Program-made: the position numbers and the translations under genes
The notes under the pieces: generated by a model
The model's database searches: none
Seen by the model: the letters and a program-made list of their open reading frames with translations, nothing else
Told to the model about the DNA's origin: nothing
NCBI GenBank assembly: GCA_025352345.1
Contig: JANXTP010000090.1
Location: 1 to 33,363 of the forward strand
Direction of reading: 5' to 3'
Length of the DNA stretch: 33,363 bases
Source: Burkholderiales bacterium
GTDB taxonomy: Bacteria > Pseudomonadota > Gammaproteobacteria > Burkholderiales > Burkholderiaceae_C
In this document: one piece after another, positions 27,618-33,363 of the stretch
How the letters are laid out: each line of letters begins with the position of its first letter
Numbering within the stretch: the stretch's first letter is position 1

Positions 27618-28859
27618 ATGCCGCTCGCGCCCCGTCGCCTCATCGCCCACCTCGACATGGATGCCTTCTATGCGTCGGTCGAGCTGCTGCGCTATCCCGA
27701 GCTGCGCGGCCAGGCGGTGGTGATCGGCGGCGGGCGCGACCGGCAGCCGGCGCTGCAGCCGGATGGCACGCACCACTATGCGAGCCTGCGCGATTACGCT
27801 GGCCGCGGCGTCGTCACCACCTGCACCTACGAGGCCCGCGCCTTCGGCGTGCATTCGGCCATGGGCCTGATGAAGGCCGCGCGGCTGGCACCCGAGGCGG
27901 TGCTGCTGCCGGTCGACTTCGATGAATACCGCCTCTATTCGCGTCGTTTCAAGGACGCGGTGCGCGGCCTCGCGCCGCAGGTCGAAGATCGCGGCATCGA
28001 CGAGATTTACATCGACCTGAGCGAAGTACCCGGTGCGCAGCACGATGCCGGCGCCGCGGCGGCGCGCGCGTTGAAGGACGCGGTGTTCGAGGCCACCGGC
28101 CTGCGCTGCTCGATCGCGGTGGCGCCCAACAAGCTGCTGGCCAAGATCGGCTCCGAGCTCGACAAGCCCGATGGCCTGACGCTGCTCACCCACGCCGACC
28201 TCACCACACGCATCTGGCCGTTGGCCGCGCGCAAGGTCAACGGCATCGGGCCGAAGGCGGCCGAGAAGCTGGCCGGCTTCGGCCTGCACACCATCGGCGA
28301 TGTGGCCGCAGCCGATCCGCAGTGGTTGTTGGCGAACTTCGGGCTCAGCTACGGTGCCTGGCTGCACGCGGCGGCGCACGGCCGCGACGAGCGGGCCATC
28401 GTCACCCACAGCGAACCGAAATCGATCAGCCGCGAAACCACCTTCGAGCGCGACCTGCACGCGGTGCACGACCGCAGCACGCTGTCGGCCCTGTTCACCC
28501 GGCTGTGCGAGCGGCTGGCTGGCGACCTGCAACGCAAGGGCTACGCGGCGCAGACCCTGGGCATCAAGCTGCGTTTCGACGACTTCAAACGGGTGTCACG
28601 CGACGTGACGCTGCCCGCGCCCATCGCCGACGGGCAGGCGATCCGCCATGCCGCGGGCTCGTGCCTGAAGCGCGTGGACCTGTCGCAGCGGCTGCGGCTG
28701 ATCGGCGTGCGTGCGACCGGCCTGGTGCCCACCTCCGACGCCGCATCCGCTGAACCTCAGGCACCGCCGGGCACCCGAGCCGCGGCGACGCGCCCTGCGC
28801 TGATGACGCACAAATGGCAGGGCGAACTGCCGTTTTTCGATCCTTCAACAAAGACGTGA
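27618..28859 (+). CDS. dinB: DNA polymerase IV (Y-family)
   Basis: 'RRLIAHLDMDAFYASVELLRYPELRGQAVVIGGG', 'EARAFGVHSAMGLMKA', 'EDRGIDEIYIDLSEV', 'CSIAVAPNKLLAKIGSELDKPDGLTLL', 'KVNGIGPKAAEKLAGFGLHTIGDVA'. Confidence 0.96.
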   Translation: MPLAPRRLIAHLDMDAFYASVELLRYPELRGQAVVIGGGRDRQPALQPDGTHHYASLRDYAGRGVVTTCTYEARAFGVHSAMGLMKAARLAPEAVLLPVDFDEYRLYSRRFKDAVRGLAPQVEDRGIDEIYIDLSEVPGAQHDAGAAAARALKDAVFEATGLRCSIAVAPNKLLAKIGSELDKPDGLTLLTHADLTTRIWPLAARKVNGIGPKAAEKLAGFGLHTIGDVAAADPQWLLANFGLSYGAWLHAAAHGRDERAIVTHSEPKSISRETTFERDLHAVHDRSTLSALFTRLCERLAGDLQRKGYAAQTLGIKLRFDDFKRVSRDVTLPAPIADGQAIRHAAGSCLKRVDLSQRLRLIGVRATGLVPTSDAASAEPQAPPGTRAAATRPALMTHKWQGELPFFDPSTKT

Positions 28860-28927
28860 GCTTGAAGAATAATCCGGGTTTGTACTAGATATCGCGTGCA
28901 TCGTCCCAAGCGCGCGGCTCGCCTCCC

Positions 28928-29935
28928 ATGAACCAGCATCGGCCTCGTTATTTCATGCGTCGTTTGACGGCAGCGGCCCTGCTCGTGTTCGGTCACGCAG
29001 GCATCTCATCGGCACAGGAAGCCGCCCCATCCACGCTCGCATCACCGCTCGCGCCAGCAACCTCGACACCCCCAGCGCAACCGCAGATGCCCGCCATGGT
29101 GCCGGGTCGCCAAGGCAAGCTGCTGCTGACCTCGGGCGTCAGCAGCATCGACGGCGCTGCCGGCGGCGGTCTGACGCCGTGGGCCGTGACCGGCGGCTAC
29201 GCCACCGATGGCAGCTTCGGCACCAGCGCCTTCTTTACCCGCACCATCGTGCAGGACTACGCGCTGAACGTGTATGGCGTGGCCGTGGGCTGGGGCGATC
29301 GGCTGGAAGTCTCGCTGGCGCGGCAGGAATTCAACACCGGCCAGTCGATCGCGCCGCTCGGCTTTCCGGGCCTGAAGCTGCGCCAGACCATCGTCGGCCT
29401 GAAAGTGCGCGTCGCGGGCGATGCGGTGCTCGACAGCGACAATTTCATGCCGCAGATTGCCCTCGGCATCGAATACAAGGACCTGGACTCGGGCCGCTTT
29501 GAGCCGGTGCTGCGCTCGCTCGGCGCTCACACGCAGGGCACCGATTTCTATGCCAGTGCCACCAAGCTGTTCCTGGCGCAGAGCGTGCTCGTCAACGCTA
29601 CACTGCGCGCCACCCGCGCCAACCAGAACGGCCTGCTCGGCTTCGGCAGCAGCAAGCGCAACGGCTACCGCCTCGAGGCCGAGATGTCGCTGGCGCTGGC
29701 CTTGCGCAAAGACCTGGCGATCGGCATCGAATACCGCATGAAGCCCGACAACCTGAACGGTGTGGTCTTCGGCAACGGCTTGCGTGAAGACGACTGGAAA
29801 GATGCCTTCATCGCCTGGACGCCCTGCAAAGATTTTTCGCTGACGCTGGCCTATGTCGACCTCGGCCACATCGTGCCAGCGCTGACGCCACGGCGGCAGA
29901 CCGGGCCCTATGTGTCGGCGCAGCTGTCTTATTGA
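28928..29935 (+). CDS. DUF3034 family exported/outer-membrane-like protein
   Basis: Signal peptide 'MRRLTAAALLVFGHAGISSAQE'; 'GKLLLTSGVSSIDGAAGGGLTPWAVTGGYATDGSFGTSAFFTRTIVQDYALNVYGVAVGWGDRLEVSLARQEFNTG'; C-terminal alternating pattern ending 'TGPYVSAQLSY'. Confidence 0.85.
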   Translation: MNQHRPRYFMRRLTAAALLVFGHAGISSAQEAAPSTLASPLAPATSTPPAQPQMPAMVPGRQGKLLLTSGVSSIDGAAGGGLTPWAVTGGYATDGSFGTSAFFTRTIVQDYALNVYGVAVGWGDRLEVSLARQEFNTGQSIAPLGFPGLKLRQTIVGLKVRVAGDAVLDSDNFMPQIALGIEYKDLDSGRFEPVLRSLGAHTQGTDFYASATKLFLAQSVLVNATLRATRANQNGLLGFGSSKRNGYRLEAEMSLALALRKDLAIGIEYRMKPDNLNGVVFGNGLREDDWKDAFIAWTPCKDFSLTLAYVDLGHIVPALTPRRQTGPYVSAQLSY

Positions 29936-29959
29936 ATCGACCGACTCAACGGGTGTGAC

Positions 29960-30466
29960 ATGAAACCTGCATCGAACCGCGCTCGCGCGCTGAACACGTT
30001 TTGGATCCTCGGGCTGTGCGGTCTGGCGACCAGTGGCTTGGCTCACGCCGAGGAACCAAAACGCCCACCGGCCGTGGTCGACTCCTACATTCCGGTGGCG
30101 CCACCCGACGACTCGCTGTACCAGGACCTGGGCGGGCAGAGTGGCTTGGTCAAGATCGCCGACGAATTTCTAACCCGCCTGCAGGCCGATCCGCAGCTGG
30201 CGGCGTTCTTCCGCGACATCGACGCCAAGCAGTTCAAGGAGCGACTGGTAACCCAGTTCTGCGAAGTCTCGGGCGGGCCGTGCAAGCAGGCCAAGCACGA
30301 CATGCGCAAAGTGCACAGCGCGGTCGACATCAACAAGGCCAGCTTCAATGCCACCGTCGAGGTGCTACAGCAGGCGATGGACGCGCAGGGCGTGGGCTAC
30401 CGCACACAGAACAGATTGCTGGCGCAGCTCGCGCCAATGCATCGCGACATCATCAACGCACCTTGA
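29960..30466 (+). CDS. Exported group 1 truncated hemoglobin
   Basis: Signal peptide 'FWILGLCGLATSGLAHAEE'; 'SLYQDLGGQSGLVKIADEFLTRLQADPQLAAFF', 'VTQFCEVSGGPCKQAKHDMRKVHSAVDINKASFNATVEVLQQAM' with proximal His in MRKVH. Confidence 0.92.
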   Translation: MKPASNRARALNTFWILGLCGLATSGLAHAEEPKRPPAVVDSYIPVAPPDDSLYQDLGGQSGLVKIADEFLTRLQADPQLAAFFRDIDAKQFKERLVTQFCEVSGGPCKQAKHDMRKVHSAVDINKASFNATVEVLQQAMDAQGVGYRTQNRLLAQLAPMHRDIINAP

Positions 30467-30476
30467 GGTCCGGGGC

Positions 30477-30498
30477 CACCGCGCGGCAGCGCGCGGTG
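30477..30498. repeat. GC-rich hairpin between globin and lldD-like genes
   Basis: CACCGCGC-GGCAGC-GCGCGGTG, perfect 8-bp stem, no T-tract downstream. Confidence 0.7.
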
Positions 30499-30542
30499 AC
30501 GATTAGCATGCAGAGGCTGACATCCCGCGTCACCCCCCCAAC

Positions 30543-31688
30543 ATGCCACGCATCACCCACATCGAAGAACTGCGCCTCCTTGCCAAGAAGCGGGTGCCGC
30601 GGATGTTCTACGACTACGCCGATTCGGGCTCGTGGACCGAAGGCACCTACCGCGCCAACGAGGCTGACTTCCAGCGCATTCAGTTGCGCCAGCGCGTGGC
30701 CGTCGACATCGCCAAACGCAGCACGCGGGTGCAGATGATCGGCATCGACGCCGCCATGCCGGTGGCCATCGCGCCGACCGGCATGACCGGCATGCAGCAC
30801 GCCGACGGCGAAATCTTGGCGGCGCGCGCGGCCGAGAAGTTCGGCATCCCGTTCACGCTGAGCACGATGAGCATCTGCTCGATCGAGGACATCGCGGCGC
30901 ACACCACCGCGCCGTTTTGGTTTCAGCTGTATGTCATGAAGGACCGCGGCTTCGTCGAGCGGTTGATCGAGCGCGCCCGCGCTGCCAGGTGCAGCGCGCT
31001 GATGCTCACGCTCGATCTGCAGGTGCTGGGCCAGCGCCACAAAGACATCCACAACGGCCTGAGCGCACCGCCCAAGCCCACCATCGCCAACCTGATCAAC
31101 CTGGCCACCAAGCCGCGCTGGTGCATGGGCATGCTGGGCACGAAGCGACGCAGCTTCGGCAACATCGTCGGCCATGCGCAGGGCGTGGGCGATCTGTCGT
31201 CGCTGAGCTCATGGACGGCCGAGCAGTTCGACCCGGCGCTGACCTGGGCCGATGTCGAATGGGTCAAAAAGCGCTGGGGCGGCAAGCTGATCCTGAAGGG
31301 CATCATGGACGCCGAAGACGCGCGGCTGGCTGCCGACAGCGGCGCCGACGCATTGATCGTGTCGAACCACGGCGGCCGCCAGCTCGACGGCGCGCCGTCG
31401 TCGATCGCCGCGCTGCCGGCGATTGCCGACGCGGTCGGGGACCGCATCGAGGTGTGGATGGACGGCGGCATCCGCAGCGGCCAGGAGGTGCTGAAAGCCT
31501 GGGCGCTGGGCGCACGCGGCACGCTGATCGGCCGCAGCTTCCTCTATGGCCTGGGCGCGATGGGCGAGGCCGGCGTGACCCGCTGTCTGGAGATCATCCG
31601 CAACGAACTCGACCTGACGATGGCGTTTTGCGGGCACACCGACCTGCTCACGGTGGACCGAGGGATCCTGCTGCCCGGCAGCTGCTGA
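30543..31688 (+). CDS. FMN-dependent alpha-hydroxy-acid dehydrogenase (L-lactate dehydrogenase LldD-like)
   Basis: 'EELRLLAKKRVPRMFYDYADSGSWTEGTYRANEADFQRIQLRQRVAVDI', 'IAPTGMTGMQHADGEILAARAAEKFGIPFTLSTMS', 'LIVSNHGGRQLDGAPSSIAALPAI', 'VWMDGGIRSGQEVLKAWALGARGTLIGRSFLYGLGAMGE'. Confidence 0.95.
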   Translation: MPRITHIEELRLLAKKRVPRMFYDYADSGSWTEGTYRANEADFQRIQLRQRVAVDIAKRSTRVQMIGIDAAMPVAIAPTGMTGMQHADGEILAARAAEKFGIPFTLSTMSICSIEDIAAHTTAPFWFQLYVMKDRGFVERLIERARAARCSALMLTLDLQVLGQRHKDIHNGLSAPPKPTIANLINLATKPRWCMGMLGTKRRSFGNIVGHAQGVGDLSSLSSWTAEQFDPALTWADVEWVKKRWGGKLILKGIMDAEDARLAADSGADALIVSNHGGRQLDGAPSSIAALPAIADAVGDRIEVWMDGGIRSGQEVLKAWALGARGTLIGRSFLYGLGAMGEAGVTRCLEIIRNELDLTMAFCGHTDLLTVDRGILLPGSC

Positions 31689-31697
31689 TTCAGGGCG

Positions 31698-31991
31698 TCA
31701 ACCCACCAGCTCACGCAGCGCATCGGCCGGCACTTCGTAGCCGTCCAGCACCGCCTCGGCGTGGTCGCCGAACACGAGGCTGGGCTCCTCGTCCTGGAAG
31801 ATCGACAGCACACACAGCCCCAGCTTGCCGTCATAGACCGTAGCGTAGGTGTGTTCGTCCAGCAGCAGCCAGGTTTTTCCGGGGGCGTCGTCCTGAATCT
31901 GTACGCAGATGTGTCGACTGTCGTTCCAGGTGCAGTGACGCAACTCGTTGATGCGAGCAGCCAGCAGTTGTTCGGTCGTGATTGTTGACAT
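31698..31991 (-). CDS. Small conserved-looking hypothetical protein (97 aa)
   Basis: MSTITTEQLLAARINELRHCTWNDSRHICVQIQDDAPGKTWLLLDEHTYATVYDGKLGLCVLSIFQDEEPSLVFGDHAEAVLDGYEVPADALRELVG. Soluble, acidic, natural composition; convergent with the FMN oxidase. Confidence 0.6.
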   Translation of the reverse strand: MSTITTEQLLAARINELRHCTWNDSRHICVQIQDDAPGKTWLLLDEHTYATVYDGKLGLCVLSIFQDEEPSLVFGDHAEAVLDGYEVPADALRELVG

Positions 31992-32274
31992 GGTGGTCCC
32001 CCAGCGCTACTCCGCCTGTCCATTCCCGGGCAGTAATGTAGTGCGTTACGTTCCCGATTCTGGAGAGACCCCAGAGGGAAAAAGATCAGCCAGAACGTTG
32101 ACGCGCGACCCAGCCGATTCAGCCGCCAGCGATCGCCGCGCCGAGCGGTTTCACCATCGTTATGGCTGGCTCATCGGCCCGCGGCAGCACTCGAATTCTT
32201 GCGCGGGGCGTAGCGCCGTTGCCACCCCTAAGGTCCCGCTAAGAGTTCGCGGCCAGACTGGCGGTCCGCAACTC

Positions 32275-33075
32275 ATGGCGCACTGCATCATCGTGAACGA
32301 GACCTCATCAGGCCGAACGATCGCGTGGCTCAACAAGGTCCCGGAGATCACACTGGCCTTCTGGATCATCAAGATCCTGTCCACCACCGTGGGCGAGACC
32401 GGCGCCGACTTCCTGGCGGTCAATGCAGGCTGGGGCCAGGGCCCGACCCGCATGGTGATGGCCACCTTGCTGGCGGTGGCGCTGGTCGTGCAGCTGAGAA
32501 CGCGCCGCTACACCCCTTGGGCCTACTGGCTCACTGTGGTGCTGGTGAGTGTGGTGGGCACCCAGGTCACCGACCTGCTGACCGATGGCCTGGACGTCAG
32601 CCTGTACGTCAGCACGGCGGCGTTCGCGCTGACACTGGTCGCGATCTTTGCTGTCTGGTACCGGGTGGAGCGCACCTTGTCCGTCCACGACATCGTCACC
32701 CCCAGGCGCGAGCTGTTCTATTGGCTGGCCATCCTGTGCACCTTCGCACTCGGTACGGCGGCCGGCGATCTGGCTACCGAAGCCCTGGGCCTGGGTTTCG
32801 TGTGGGGCGCTGTCGCGTTCGGTGCGTTGATCGCCGTGTCCTACGCAGCGTGGCGGATCGGCGGCAACGCGGTGCTCACTTTCTGGCTGGCCTACATCCT
32901 GACCCGGCCCTTCGGCGCGACCCTGGGTGACCTGCTGACCCAGGCCAAGACCTATGGCGGCCTGGGCGTGGGCGCCATGTGGACCAGCGCGCTGTTCCTC
33001 ACCGTGATAGTGGCGCTGGTGGCCACTGCGCAGTTAAGCCAGAACCACCGGTCTGCACAACCAGCTGCCGATTGA
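32275..33075 (+). CDS. DUF347-repeat (COG4705) multi-pass membrane protein
   Basis: Four internal repeats of the (F/Y)W...G...D type, e.g. 'KVPEITLAFWIIKILSTTVGETGADFL' and 'GGNAVLTFWLAYILTRPFGATLGDLL'. The upstream ORF extension to 31948 is not protein-like. Confidence 0.88.
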   Translation: MAHCIIVNETSSGRTIAWLNKVPEITLAFWIIKILSTTVGETGADFLAVNAGWGQGPTRMVMATLLAVALVVQLRTRRYTPWAYWLTVVLVSVVGTQVTDLLTDGLDVSLYVSTAAFALTLVAIFAVWYRVERTLSVHDIVTPRRELFYWLAILCTFALGTAAGDLATEALGLGFVWGAVAFGALIAVSYAAWRIGGNAVLTFWLAYILTRPFGATLGDLLTQAKTYGGLGVGAMWTSALFLTVIVALVATAQLSQNHRSAQPAAD

Positions 33076-33128
33076 ATAACCAATCGATGCGCTATACCTC
33101 TCAATCCTCTACCGCTCCAGGAAGCCCC

Positions 33129-33363
33129 GTGAACACTCACACTTCGCTCACTCGATCGTCCGTGTCTGCGGCGGCAGCGCTGCTTCTGATCATCGCCGCA
33201 GGTTGCTCCAAGCCACCCGAACAAGCCACCGGCGCTGGGAGCACGGCAGCAACGGGACAGCAGGCGTCGGCTACGGTTGATCACACCGCGTCGCGCCTGG
33301 GGGACCTCACTGCCTTTCGCACCATTGCGGCCGACGTTTCCGGCATCGTCAACAAAGGCGACC
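33129..33363 (+). CDS. Putative lipoprotein (partial, runs off window end)
   Basis: GTG start; (M)NTHTSLTRSSVSAAAALLLIIAAGCSKPPEQATG..., lipobox IAAGC. Confidence 0.6.
   Translation, partial: MNTHTSLTRSSVSAAAALLLIIAAGCSKPPEQATGAGSTAATGQQASATVDHTASRLGDLTAFRTIAADVSGIVNKGD

Noticed and set aside
27549-28532. 327-aa minus-strand ORF
   Set aside because: Antisense to dinB; antisense-like composition.
29042-30046. 334-aa minus-strand ORF
   Set aside because: Antisense to the DUF3034 gene and globin start.
31948-32274. N-terminal 109-codon extension of the DUF347 ORF
   Set aside because: Overlaps the 5' end of the minus-strand orphan and reads as non-protein-like; the Met at 32275 directly precedes the conserved KVPEIT...FW repeat.
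1-33363. CRISPR arrays, tRNA/rRNA genes, IS elements, prophage or secretion/defence islands
   Set aside because: No regularly spaced repeats, no transposase/integrase/phage motifs and no recognisable RNA genes by eye; the only defence-like module is the RHH-PIN pair.

Overview
High-GC chromosomal segment, most consistent with a betaproteobacterium of the Burkholderiales type (inferred from gene content and order). It is densely packed with single-copy housekeeping and metabolic genes. I see no rRNA or tRNA genes, CRISPR array, prophage or transposase. In order: alaA-like aminotransferase (partial, -), Mth938-like protein, bcp peroxiredoxin, PIN-PhoH ATPase, exported ATP-dependent DNA ligase (LigE-like, -), prpE and acuI-like reductase (-), NlpC/P60 hydrolase, moaA, small Cys-rich orphan ORF, mobA, ppsA (-)/ppsR (+) divergent pair, FitAB/VapBC-type RHH-PIN toxin-antitoxin, HI0933-type flavoprotein, rpsU, yqeY, DUF442/TIGR01244 protein, TRAP dctQM with a convergent TakP-like dctP, pmbA, darP(yjgA), mog, cysE (-), trmJ (-)/suhB (+), GST (-), exported HExxH metalloprotease (-), dinB, DUF3034 outer-membrane-like protein, exported truncated hemoglobin, LldD-like FMN oxidase, small orphan ORF (-), DUF347-repeat membrane protein, lipoprotein start (partial). 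Many long ORFs in the track are antisense artefacts of high GC3. The best leads are: the DUF3034 / exported truncated hemoglobin / FMN-oxidase cluster; the toxin-antitoxin module with a GATATC-iterated operator overlapping its ribosome-binding site; the orphan ORF inside moaA-mobA that is stop/start-coupled to mobA; the SD-poor structured rpsU leader; and a perfect 9-bp inverted repeat between ppsA and ppsR. None of these is proven to be a new system from sequence alone.
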